Shown here one piece after another: positions 53,806-62,553 of a DNA stretch of 64,000 nucleotides; position 1 is the first letter of the stretch, and each line of letters opens with the position of its first letter. Where the stretch lies: positions 62,001 through 126,000 of the forward strand of contig NZ_JAIZAP010000009.1 in assembly GCF_020404745.1 (NCBI RefSeq), in the 5' to 3' direction. The translations under genes and the position numbers were made by a program. Source of the DNA: Aquibacillus saliphilus. GTDB lineage: Bacteria > Bacillota > Bacilli > Bacillales > Amphibacillaceae. Under the pieces are notes generated by a model. The model ran no database searches, was not told where the DNA came from, and saw only the letters and a list, made by a program, of their open reading frames with translations.

Positions 53806-54711
53806 ATGAGCTGGTTAGTGAGAGACGATGAAGAAGATCCGATTACAACCCTTAGAAATATGATTAACGAGGATGGTATATTTCAGGTTCCAGGAACACA
53901 TGATGCAATGGCTGGTTTACTTGCTAAAAAGGCCGGATTTCGTGTCATTTATTTATCTGGTGGTGCATTTTCTGCTAGTATGGGCATGCCTGATGTAGGA
54001 TTATTCACTCTTACAGAATTAGCAACACGTACAAGAGAAATAACTAGGGCTACAGGAATGCCAATTCTTGTGGATATTGATAACGGATCTAATAGTATAT
54101 TAAATTTATCCAGAATAATAAAAGAGATAATAGATGCAGGGGCAGCCGCTGTCCAGGTTGAAGACCAAAAACTACCCAAAAAATGTGGCCATTTAAATGG
54201 GAAAAGGTTAGTAACAAAAAAGGAAATGATTCAAAAAATTCAAGCGATAAGAAATACAAGTGATAAAATTATCATTGTGGCAAGAGTAGATGCGAAATCA
54301 GTAGAAGGTATGAACAGTGCAATTGAGCGGGCAAAAGCCTATGTGAAAGCAGGTGCTGATGTAATCTTTCCAGAAGCATTAGAAACCGAAGATGAATTTA
54401 AGCGGTTTGCACAAGAAATTGATAAGCCTTTGCTAGCTAATATGACAGAGTATGGTAGAACACCTTATTACCACATAGATCAATTTAAAGAATGGGGTTA
54501 TAAAATGGTGATCTATCCTGTTACTTCTTTACGTGTAGCTTCCAAAGCAATCGAAAATGTTTATAATAGTATTCGTGATGAAGGCTCTCAAAAAAATACA
54601 TTAGATCAAATGCAAACGAGAAAAGATTTATACGAAACGATTAAGTATTACGATTACGAAAAACTGGATAACAATATTGCAAAAACAGTTTTACAAGATA
54701 TGAAAAATTAG
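53806..54711 (+). CDS. Isocitrate lyase/PEP mutase superfamily lyase (methylisocitrate lyase-like)
   Basis: This 301-residue enzyme has exactly the length typical of PrpB. Motifs are PGTHDAMAGLLAKKAGFRVI, YLSGGAFSASMGMPDVG, PILVDIDNGSNS (metal-binding Asp), VQVEDQKLPKKCGHLNG with catalytic Cys127 in KKCGH, and IIVARVDAKSVEGM. KKCGH is the lyase signature that separates isocitrate, 2-methylisocitrate and 2,3-dimethylmalate lyases from PEP mutases. It should split a 2-hydroxy-tri- or dicarboxylate into an oxo acid and a second acid. No partner citrate synthase or hydratase gene is in the window. Confidence 0.9.
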   Translation: MSWLVRDDEEDPITTLRNMINEDGIFQVPGTHDAMAGLLAKKAGFRVIYLSGGAFSASMGMPDVGLFTLTELATRTREITRATGMPILVDIDNGSNSILNLSRIIKEIIDAGAAAVQVEDQKLPKKCGHLNGKRLVTKKEMIQKIQAIRNTSDKIIIVARVDAKSVEGMNSAIERAKAYVKAGADVIFPEALETEDEFKRFAQEIDKPLLANMTEYGRTPYYHIDQFKEWGYKMVIYPVTSLRVASKAIENVYNSIRDEGSQKNTLDQMQTRKDLYETIKYYDYEKLDNNIAKTVLQDMKN

Positions 54712-54766
54712 CACCAAAGTGGGAGTGCCTCATTGTAGTTGGTTAGTAATAGAAGAAATTAAAAAG

Positions 54767-54800
54767 AAGGATTGATTCTAATCTAATAGAATCAATCCTT
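54767..54800 (+). terminator. Terminator of the second catabolic half-operon
   Basis: A 14-bp perfect stem (54767-54780 with 54787-54800) with a 6-nt loop is followed by TTTT. It marks the end of the transcription unit that starts with the second flavoprotein. Confidence 0.9.
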
Positions 54801-54995
54801 TTTTGTCATAAATAACGGTTTCATATTCAAACAAAGACTGACTATATTTAAGGATTCATTCATCTAGTAAATTATTCATATGGAATTTTTCGGAAAACAA
54901 ATCAGAATGCAGTGCATTCCCCTCCTTTAATATAGTATAATTCAGAATATAGAAAATATTTTGCGAAAAGTAAATATCTGATTGGGGAGGATATT

Positions 54996-55847
54996 GTGCA
55001 AGAAAAGGATTGGTATATGATTAAAGTATTGCATGAAGAAAAGCGAATTACAAAGACGGCAGAAAGACTATATATATCTCAACCAGCAATAACTCACCGA
55101 ATTAAACAAATTGAGAAAGATTATAACATAAAGATAGTTGTTCGTGGAAAGAAAGGAATCCAGTTCACACCTGAAGGAGAATACCTTGTAAATTATTCTA
55201 CGAGAATGCTCGAAGAATTAAAAAAAATGAAGGAATATTTTCTGAAGTTGGATGGGCATGTACAAGGAACGTTGAGATTGGGTGTATCAAGTAATTTTGC
55301 ACGTTATAATCTTTCCAGACTATTAAAAGAATTTCATGACCAATATCCAGATGTGAGTTTCAACTTAAGAACGGGATGGAGCAATGAAGTGATGGCGTTA
55401 CTCCAAAATGATGAAATCCACATGGGAATTATAAAGGGAAATTATAAATGGCCTGATGAAAAGCTATTGATAAGTCAAGAGCCTATATGTATAGTTTCGA
55501 AAAATCCTATTAACATGAAAGAATTACCGAAATTAGAACGAATAAATTACAAAACAAATAATGACTTGAAGTCCTCGATCGATTACTGGTGGGAATCTTA
55601 TTATGCTGTTCCACCACTAATATCAATGGAAGTTGATTCAACGGAAACATGTAAGGAGCTGGTCAAAAATGGGCTTGGATATGCAATTCTTCCTTCTAGT
55701 GCTTTAACTGAGGAAAATTCTTTATTATCAATGCCAATATCTATCGATGGGGAAGTTGTTATTCGAAATACATGGCTGATGTATCGAAGTTCTTCAATAG
55801 AATTGCCAGTTGTAAGGACCTTTAAGGAATATCTACAGAATAACTAA
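54996..55847 (+). CDS. LysR-family transcriptional regulator
   Basis: This is a 283-residue LysR protein. The N-terminal winged HTH reads KRITKTAERLYISQPAITHR followed by IKQIEKDYNIKIVVRGKKGI. The linker helix and the effector-binding domain (from GTLRLGVSSNFARYNLSRLL) end with VKNGLGYAILPSSAL. The GTG start has GGGGAGG upstream. It lies downstream of the catabolic cluster in the same orientation but behind a terminator, and is the best candidate for its regulator, sensing the acid substrate. Confidence 0.92.
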   Translation: MQEKDWYMIKVLHEEKRITKTAERLYISQPAITHRIKQIEKDYNIKIVVRGKKGIQFTPEGEYLVNYSTRMLEELKKMKEYFLKLDGHVQGTLRLGVSSNFARYNLSRLLKEFHDQYPDVSFNLRTGWSNEVMALLQNDEIHMGIIKGNYKWPDEKLLISQEPICIVSKNPINMKELPKLERINYKTNNDLKSSIDYWWESYYAVPPLISMEVDSTETCKELVKNGLGYAILPSSALTEENSLLSMPISIDGEVVIRNTWLMYRSSSIELPVVRTFKEYLQNN

Positions 55848-56450
55848 GGACAAGGAGATAGGATAAAACCACTGAAAAACCATTCCCAAAACTTGTGAAA
55901 AAGTAAAAGAAACCTCCTAATATTTGGTGTAAGGGTCTTCTAAAACTAAATGAATATCGGAATAATTTCTATGTTTTACAACGTCCAAGCTTCCTTGCGA
56001 AGTTTAGGGTGCATCGATTACAAGGTGTATCACTACTACATTCGCAAAACCTTATATTTTTGTATGTAGGATGGCGAATAAATGAGAGAGATTTTAAAAT
56101 TTCACGGATTCGGTCGTGCCAAAGGGTACGGTCTAAAAAGCATGTCCAGACATACAAAACTAACGGTATTAGCGGTTAACATAAAGAGGATAGTGGGATA
56201 CTATCCTCTTTATGCCCTCTCATTTTGTGTTTTTCGCTAAATTAGTGATACAAACAATTTGCCTGGTGATTTCAACCACCCTCGGTACCTTCCAGCGAAC
56301 CCTGAAATCTGTTCCTCTGTCCCACTTAGTCATAATATAGTAAACTAGAGGTTAGTGAAATTTTTTGATTGCTAATGAATGAGTGCCTTTACATATTAAT
56401 TACTAGTTCTGGGACAAGGAACCTGTCCCTTTTTCCCAAGGAGGGTCAGC
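55848..56450. other. Intergenic region with hairpins and short dispersed repeats
   Basis: No supported gene. A 15-bp perfect stem at 56180-56194 with 56200-56214 is a probable terminator. Two GGGACA/TGTCCC-type short elements occur (around 56303 and 56411-56427) and resemble short hairpin repeats seen elsewhere in this window (22700 and 62310). The 20-base element at 56328-56347 is repeated at 62465-62484. Confidence 0.5.
56328..56347 (+). repeat. 20-base dispersed element (partner at 62465-62484)
   Basis: AGTCATAATATAGTAAACTA here and AGCCATAGTATAGTAAACTA at 62465-62484 differ at two positions. Both lie 70-125 bases upstream of a gene start. They may be a promoter-like element or the remains of a short repeat. 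Confidence 0.45.
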
Positions 56451-57461
56451 ATGAAGCGCGTATTTATTATTTATTTTGTTTTAGTTTCTTTATTTATCAC
56501 GTCTTTAGGATTCTTTTTTTATTTTTATCAACAAGTACAGACTTTTGACAAAAAATTGACGGAAACAATTTCTACTGAAGAACCTTTATCGAAACATCAT
56601 TTTGTTTTAGTTGGTGAGGAAATGGATCACGATTATTGGCGATTAGTCGGAGAAGGTGCGAAAAAGGCTGAGTCAACATATGAGGCTATTGTGGAATATG
56701 TGGGGCCTAAGCGTTCCAATCCAGAAGAGCAACTAAAGCTTTTTGATATGGCTATTAAATCAAAAGTAGATGGGATCATTGTGCAAGCGCTAAATGACGA
56801 TTTTACGCCAATGATTAATAAGGCTGTAAAGGAGGGTATCCCGGTAATTACCGTTGATACGGATGCTCCTGAAAGCTTGCGTAGTGCATATATTGGAACA
56901 GATAATTACAAAGCTGGTCAGTTAGCTGGTCAAGCGTTGATTGAAGATACTGGTGGAAAGGCTATTGTCGGCATTGTTACCGGTGGGATGGATAATGCGC
57001 ATCATCAGCACCGGCTAAGACTAGAAGGATTTAAAGATACAATCGCTCAGGTTGAAGGAATCAAGGTTGTCGCATTGGCCGAATCAAAACTGACAAGGGT
57101 CAAAGCAGAAGAAAAAGCCTACAAAATGTTAACCGAACATGAGGATATAACAGCATTTTACGGAACGAGCTCATTGGATGGCATGGGCATAGTAGCTGCG
57201 GCCAATACGTTGAATAAGCTGAATGATTTGTATGTGATGACATTTGATACATTGGATGAAAATATTCAATTACTTGAAAAAGGAGATATCGATACTATTA
57301 TTGGACAACAACCTTTTGAAATGGGAGAAAGAAGTATTAAGATTATGCTGGACCTGATCAAGGGAAAGTCCGTCCAAGATGTCTATCAAACAGAGGTAAC
57401 GATCATTCGTAAATCAGACTTACCCCTAAAGAATAGAGAAAGGGTAGGTTCTCATGATTAA
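56451..57461 (+). CDS. Membrane-anchored sugar-binding sensor protein (XylFII-like), module 2
   Basis: This is a 336-residue periplasmic-binding-fold protein. A hydrophobic N-terminal helix (residues 4-26) has no lipobox cysteine, so it stays as a membrane anchor. The fold shows HHFVLVGEEMDHDYWRLVGE, IKSKVDGIIVQALNDDFTPM, IPVITVDTDAPESLRSAYIG and FYGTSSLDGMGIVAA. It is paralogous to the receptor at 22.8 kb and overlaps its kinase gene by eight bases. The ATG follows AAGGAGG. The downstream XylE-like symporter supports a pentose, perhaps xylose, as ligand. Confidence 0.87.
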   Translation: MKRVFIIYFVLVSLFITSLGFFFYFYQQVQTFDKKLTETISTEEPLSKHHFVLVGEEMDHDYWRLVGEGAKKAESTYEAIVEYVGPKRSNPEEQLKLFDMAIKSKVDGIIVQALNDDFTPMINKAVKEGIPVITVDTDAPESLRSAYIGTDNYKAGQLAGQALIEDTGGKAIVGIVTGGMDNAHHQHRLRLEGFKDTIAQVEGIKVVALAESKLTRVKAEEKAYKMLTEHEDITAFYGTSSLDGMGIVAAANTLNKLNDLYVMTFDTLDENIQLLEKGDIDTIIGQQPFEMGERSIKIMLDLIKGKSVQDVYQTEVTIIRKSDLPLKNRERVGSHD

Positions 57462-58875
57462 AATTCGTACGAAGTTACTTATTTATTTTGCCACTATTCT
57501 TTTTTTAATTGTTTTATCATTTTTAATTAGAGAACAAAGTAACCAGGAAGTAAAGGAACTTTATCAGGAAAATGTAGAATATCTTTTTCTACTGAATGAA
57601 ATGACGAAGCAGACGAATGAGACATTTCAGTCGCTGCAAATTTTTGTGCATGAACCACTCTCAGAAAATTTAAGCACATATAACGAAGATAAAGAAAATC
57701 TCCTCGTGCTAAAAGAGCAGTTTGATGCGAGAGAAAGAGGTGGGATTAAAAAGGAAAATTTCCTGAATATAATGACCGACTTTCTTATCCAAACGGATAA
57801 AACGATTGCAGGCGTAAACAAACAAGATATTGAACAATATTCAGCGTCATTAGACGAAGCTGAAAAAACGTCTGGTTATATTGATGAGAAGGCACTTGAT
57901 TTAATAGATGAGAGACTAACGAATTATCAAGATGTTTCGTTCCTTTTAGATAAAAAAATCACGCAAACAAAAAACATGTGGACAATGATTATTTCTTCTA
58001 TCATCATTCTAAGTATTTTGTTTGCACTATGGTTTTCTAATGGTATTACTAGAACCATTGAGCGCCTGACAAAGGCAGCACAGGAAATCTCAGCTGGGCG
58101 TTATTCGGGCAAGGATGTTGTTGTCTCTACAAAAGATGAGCTTTGGTTTTTAACGAAGACATTTAATGAAATGAAAAAGAATATCCTAGATTCGGTTAAT
58201 GATATAGAAGAAAAAGCTAGATTAGCCCAACTACTAAAGGAGATGGAATTGAAAAGTTTACAAAATCAAATCAATCCCCATTTTTTGTTTAACACATTAA
58301 ACGTCATCTCCAAAACGTCTTATATTGAAGGGGCGGAGCGAACGAATGATTTAATTTCATCTATTTCAGCGTTGCTTCGTTATAATATCGGTAATCTGGA
58401 TCGACAAACGACGCTAAAAGATGAAGTGGAAATTGTAAAGGAATACTTTTTTATTCAAAAGACACGTTTCAAAGACCGTGTGGAGTTTATCGAAAACATT
58501 GATCCTAGCTGTTTATCGATCCCACTTCCATGTCTTACGCTTCAGCCAATTATAGAGAATGCGTTTATCCATGGGATTGAAAACATGTCTGAAGGCGCCG
58601 AGATTGTATTATCGATTTATGAAAAGAATGAAAGCGTGTGTATCGAAGTAAAGGACAATGGGGTAGGGATGGACCAGCAAACAATCGATCGATTGATGGA
58701 TACAAGTGACGAGAAAGAGGTTCATGTAGAGAAAAAAGGCTCAGGTCACTCTACTGGAATTGGCATGAAAAACGTGATCAATCGCCTTAGACTATTCCAT
58801 AAGGATAGTGAAATTAACATTTCTTCAGATCTTGGAAAAGGTACGACAGTGACGATTCGATTAAATAAAATTTAA
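57454..58875 (+). CDS. Sensor histidine kinase, LytS/YesM type, module 2
   Basis: This is a 473-residue kinase with the same layout as its paralogue at 23.7 kb. TM1 (residues ~8-25), a helical external region, TM2 (~176-193) and HAMP (RTIERLTKAAQEISAGRY) are followed by the His_kinase motif QNQINPHFLFNTLNVISKTS (His near residue 276). The HATPase motifs are LQPIIENAFIHGI and DNGVGMDQQ. It is coupled to the receptor gene (8-base overlap) and followed after 21 bases by the regulator. Confidence 0.93.
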   Translation: MIKIRTKLLIYFATILFLIVLSFLIREQSNQEVKELYQENVEYLFLLNEMTKQTNETFQSLQIFVHEPLSENLSTYNEDKENLLVLKEQFDARERGGIKKENFLNIMTDFLIQTDKTIAGVNKQDIEQYSASLDEAEKTSGYIDEKALDLIDERLTNYQDVSFLLDKKITQTKNMWTMIISSIIILSILFALWFSNGITRTIERLTKAAQEISAGRYSGKDVVVSTKDELWFLTKTFNEMKKNILDSVNDIEEKARLAQLLKEMELKSLQNQINPHFLFNTLNVISKTSYIEGAERTNDLISSISALLRYNIGNLDRQTTLKDEVEIVKEYFFIQKTRFKDRVEFIENIDPSCLSIPLPCLTLQPIIENAFIHGIENMSEGAEIVLSIYEKNESVCIEVKDNGVGMDQQTIDRLMDTSDEKEVHVEKKGSGHSTGIGMKNVINRLRLFHKDSEINISSDLGKGTTVTIRLNKI

Positions 58876-58896
58876 CAGAGCTAGAGGGGATAGTTT

Positions 58897-60465
58897 ATGA
58901 TAAAAGTGATGCTGGTTGACGATGAACCAATTGAAAGAGAAGGTTTAAGGCTGATACTTGGTAGAAATCGTTCTAATTTTAAAATTGTTGCAGAAGCTCA
59001 GAATGGAAAAGAAGCCGTCGAATTTGCGTGCACAGAGAAACCAGATGTAATCTTTATGGATATCAAAATACCAGAATTTGATGGCATCGAAGCAATTAGG
59101 AGAATAACTCCGGAGCTTCCCTCTACAAAGTTCATAATGGTATCAGCTTTTGATACGTTTGATTATGCCCGTGAGGCTATGAAATTTGGAATTAAAGAAT
59201 ATTTGTTAAAACCAAGTAAAATTTCTGAAGTGCTAGAAGCATATGACCGAATAGTTGATGAAATTGACACAAAGAAACAAGAGGTTACTGAAAGAAAGCA
59301 AATAAATCATCGTCTAGAAAGCGTTAGTTCCTTTATAGAAATGGAATATATTGTCTCTTTTATGATGGATCATGTTCATGAGTTCGACCAAGAGAAGTGG
59401 GATGAATGGCTAGACCTCGATGATAAACAAGGATTTGTTTCCGTTTTCTCGTTTGAATCGGACAAAAAACAGCCTAGTCGGGAAGAAAAAAGTCACTGGT
59501 ACCGGATTTTAAAGCAAACGTTTAACGAACAAAATACCACATGTCTTGTCGGCCCATTAACCGGATTCCAAGTGCCTGTATTGGCACTATTTAGCGATAA
59601 TCAAGAACTAGACCGTGAAATAAGGGGAGATTTTGTTCGGACGATTATTCATCGTGTTCAAAATAACTTAGAAGATTGTCGGATAAATGCTGGGGTTGGG
59701 AGTCTTGTTGTGGATGTTAATCAGTTCTCCGATTCATACAAAGAGGCGATGTATGCATTAGAACTAGTTTGCAATCATCCAAGTGCCTCCTATCTTGTAT
59801 ATAGTGATCAATTGAAACAAAAGCGTGTACAGTTGGTTCCTTTTGAAGCAGAGCGAGAACTGGTTAACGCTATTAAAAAAGGCAATATCCAAAAAGCAAT
59901 GCAACTGTTTGAGTCCTATTTTTCAACGATTCAAGAAGCTTCAGACTTTCGGGTAAGCGCGGTTCACAAGGCGATGGAGGATTTTTTTATCGTGTTAACA
60001 AGATCGATGAAAGAGCTTGGATACAATGAGGATATTCAGACGAGTTTAGGACAACTTGACACATCGATACAAATCAAAGAAGTAGCTAAGGCACATGTAT
60101 TAATGATTATCGAACGTTTAGAGCAATGGCGATCGACTGGTATCCAGCCCCTACTTTTACAAGCAAAAAATTATATCGATAAATATTATTATAGACCCAT
60201 CTCGTTGGATGAGGTTGCCGAACAAATAGGGATTAGTTCCTATTATTTAAGTAAACTTTTTAAAGATACCTTTCAAGTTACCTTTATTGATTACTTGACG
60301 GATACTCGATTAGAAAAAGCAAAAGAGTTTTTACTAGACCAAAACGTGCCGTTAAAAGAAATAGCACTAAACATCGGTTATAAGGATCCCAACTATTTTA
60401 GTCGGGTATTTAAAAAACAAATTGGAATTAGCCCAAGTGACTATAGAACGAAATATCGACAATGA
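58897..60465 (+). CDS. AraC-type response regulator, YesN type, module 2
   Basis: This is a 522-residue regulator. The receiver has VDDEP at 7-11, D55 in IFMDIKIPEFDG and switch LLKPSKISE. The C-terminal AraC domain runs from AKNYIDKYYYRPISLDEVAE to GYKDPNYFSRVFKKQIGISP. The start follows GAGGGGATAG. It probably activates the sugar symporter gene 410 bases downstream, in parallel to the first module, whose regulator sits beside the ABC importer. Confidence 0.93.
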   Translation: MIKVMLVDDEPIEREGLRLILGRNRSNFKIVAEAQNGKEAVEFACTEKPDVIFMDIKIPEFDGIEAIRRITPELPSTKFIMVSAFDTFDYAREAMKFGIKEYLLKPSKISEVLEAYDRIVDEIDTKKQEVTERKQINHRLESVSSFIEMEYIVSFMMDHVHEFDQEKWDEWLDLDDKQGFVSVFSFESDKKQPSREEKSHWYRILKQTFNEQNTTCLVGPLTGFQVPVLALFSDNQELDREIRGDFVRTIIHRVQNNLEDCRINAGVGSLVVDVNQFSDSYKEAMYALELVCNHPSASYLVYSDQLKQKRVQLVPFEAERELVNAIKKGNIQKAMQLFESYFSTIQEASDFRVSAVHKAMEDFFIVLTRSMKELGYNEDIQTSLGQLDTSIQIKEVAKAHVLMIIERLEQWRSTGIQPLLLQAKNYIDKYYYRPISLDEVAEQIGISSYYLSKLFKDTFQVTFIDYLTDTRLEKAKEFLLDQNVPLKEIALNIGYKDPNYFSRVFKKQIGISPSDYRTKYRQ

Positions 60466-60876
60466 AAAGCAGTGATCCTATGGTCACTGTTTTTTATTTT
60501 GAGTACAAGTTTATTTCCTGAAACAAAAAGCGAAAGTGTTCGACAACATGCACCTAAAAATGCCAAGAACTTTAATAAAAATATAGATTTCACAAGATAG
60601 TCTAGCTGATAACAAGAAAGTGCAGATGAAAGTGCTATCAGGAATGCGATTACATGATAATTTAGATGTACTGATTAAAGAACATTTTGTTAATATCATA
60701 AAAATGAAAACGAAATCTTTTTAAAAAGTAGTTAATTTTAGGGGGATAGTAAGATCGTTTTAGTCGTTCGTAATAAGGCAATCATTAAAAAATACAGCAT
60801 TAATGTAAGCGTTATAAGAAGAACTTCAACTAGAGAAGGGAGGAAAGAAAGAGAATCTATCTCTTTCTAACAAAAG
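60466..60876. other. Regulatory intergenic region before the symporter
   Basis: No supported gene. It contains the cre-like box at 60804-60817 and should hold the symporter promoter with the YesN-type operator. An imperfect AGTGATCCTATGGTCACT hairpin right after the regulator stop codon (from 60468, followed by GTTTTTT) is a probable terminator. Confidence 0.55.
60804..60817. promoter_or_regulatory. cre-like site upstream of the XylE-like symporter
   Basis: TGTAAGCGTTATAA matches the cre consensus except for A in place of C at position 13. It lies 60 bases before the symporter start. Confidence 0.5.
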
Positions 60877-62304
60877 ATGAAGAAAAATAGCTATTTTTAT
60901 ATTATTTTAATTACATTGGTAGCAACACTTGGAGGGCTGTTATTTGGGTATGATACAGCTGTTATCTCAGGAGCGGAGGGTTCGCTTCAAGCATACTTTA
61001 CAGACAGTCTAGGACTTAGTTCACTTGTTCACGGAATAACAGTATCTAGTGCTTTAATTGGTTGTATTATTGGTGGTTTTGCATCCGGTTTCTTTTCATC
61101 AAAATTTGGTCGTAAATATTCGCTTGTATTAGCGGCCTGCTTATTTTTGATTTCAGCTCTTGGATCTGCTTATCCAGAATTTCTATTCTTTACAAAAGGT
61201 GATCCAACTATTGCTTTACTGTTTACTTTTAACATCTATCGAATTATTGGTGGTATTGGTGTTGGACTAGCATCAGCAGTTGCACCTATGTATATTGGTG
61301 AAATGGCACCCGCGCACATTAGAGGAACATTAGTTTCTTTAAATCAATTTGCAATTATCTTTGGAATGTTAGTTGTTTATTTTGTGAACTGGGGTATTGC
61401 TGGCGGGCAATCGTTGGAGTGGTTAAATGATATTGGTTGGCGCTACATGTTCCTCTCAGAAGCAATACCGGCACTATTATTCCTAGGTCTATTATTTACC
61501 GTACCGGAGACGCCGCGTTATCTTGTTTCGAAAAATCAAGATGAGAAAGCGATGACCGTTCTATCTAAAATTTACGAGACTACAATGGCGAAAGCAACTA
61601 TGTTTGAAATCAAGAAATCATTTGATAATAAAGCAAAAGCAAAGCTATTTTCTTTTGGTAAAAAAATCGTTGTCATAGGTATTTTATTATCTATCTTCCA
61701 ACAATTTGTTGGAATTAATGTGGCACTCTACTATGCACCACGAATTTTTGAAAGCATGGGTGCAGCAAGAGATGCTTCTATGTTCCAGACTATTATTATG
61801 GGCTTAGTGAATGTTGTATTTACTCTTATTGCAATTTTCACTGTTGATAAATTTGGACGTAAACCATTATTGATTATTGGCTCAATCGGTATGACTATTG
61901 GTATGTTTGGTGTAGCTGGAATGGCTTATACAAACACAATTGGTATTGGTACGTTAATCTTTATCATTATTTATACAGCATCATTCATGATGTCTTGGGG
62001 ACCAGTGGTTTGGGTACTTATTGCTGAAATTTTCCCTAATAAAATTAGAGGACAGGCTGTCGCAATTGCTGTTGCAGCACAATGGGCAGCGAACTATTTC
62101 ATTTCTTCCACATATCCAGCGATGATGGAATTTAGTGGCGGATTAACCTATTCATTCTATGGCATTATGAGTCTACTATCCGCAATCTTCATATGGAAAT
62201 TTGTTCCTGAAACAAAAGGAAGATCATTAGAAGAACTCGAGCAAATCCTAGTTAACTCTAGAAAAGAAAAAGAAGAATCAAAAGCAAAAGTTAAAGCATC
62301 ATAG
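60877..62304 (+). CDS. Sugar/proton symporter, XylE-like (MFS sugar porter family)
   Basis: This is a 475-residue 12-helix transporter. It is strikingly close to the D-xylose:H+ symporter XylE: ITLVATLGGLLFGYDTAVIS at the start, SALIGCIIGG, RIIGGIGVGLAS, MAPAHIRGTLVSLNQFAIIF, the IFQQFVGINVALYYAPRIFE sugar-binding helix, MTIGMF, SWGPVVWVLIAEIFPNKIRG and the ending WKFVPETKGRSLEELE. The proton-coupling Asp in TM1 (GYDTA) is present. It is placed behind sensor module 2. Xylose or a related pentose is the likely substrate. Confidence 0.93.
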   Translation: MKKNSYFYIILITLVATLGGLLFGYDTAVISGAEGSLQAYFTDSLGLSSLVHGITVSSALIGCIIGGFASGFFSSKFGRKYSLVLAACLFLISALGSAYPEFLFFTKGDPTIALLFTFNIYRIIGGIGVGLASAVAPMYIGEMAPAHIRGTLVSLNQFAIIFGMLVVYFVNWGIAGGQSLEWLNDIGWRYMFLSEAIPALLFLGLLFTVPETPRYLVSKNQDEKAMTVLSKIYETTMAKATMFEIKKSFDNKAKAKLFSFGKKIVVIGILLSIFQQFVGINVALYYAPRIFESMGAARDASMFQTIIMGLVNVVFTLIAIFTVDKFGRKPLLIIGSIGMTIGMFGVAGMAYTNTIGIGTLIFIIIYTASFMMSWGPVVWVLIAEIFPNKIRGQAVAIAVAAQWAANYFISSTYPAMMEFSGGLTYSFYGIMSLLSAIFIWKFVPETKGRSLEELEQILVNSRKEKEESKAKVKAS

Positions 62305-62322
62305 GGGTTAAGGGTCAGGTTT

Positions 62323-62360
62323 CTTGTCCCAAGTATCTAAAAAGACAATTTGCCGATTAG
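62323..62360 (+). repeat. Dispersed repeat copy B (partner at 33185-33220)
   Basis: Same block as at 33185-33220 (CTTGTCC, two variable bases, AGTATCTAAAAAGACAATTT, CCGATTA) with one extra G. Here it forms the left arm of the terminator of the symporter gene. Confidence 0.7.
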
Positions 62361-62376
62361 GTAAGTTGTCTTTTTA
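62338..62376 (+). terminator. Terminator of the symporter gene
   Basis: An 11-bp perfect stem (62338-62348 with 62366-62376). The right arm ends in a run of T, giving the U-tract. Confidence 0.8.
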
Positions 62377-62553
62377 AATTTGTACTGAAACAGTGATGGA
62401 GGATAACATGACTTGACTCGTTTTTGTTTGGTATAATGATGAAATTTCATTTGGTCCATTTTTTAGCCATAGTATAGTAAACTATGGGTAGTAGATATGA
62501 ATGATACTCTTAATGGGTGAAAAACGAGCGAATGCAGCTAAAGGAGAATAGGA

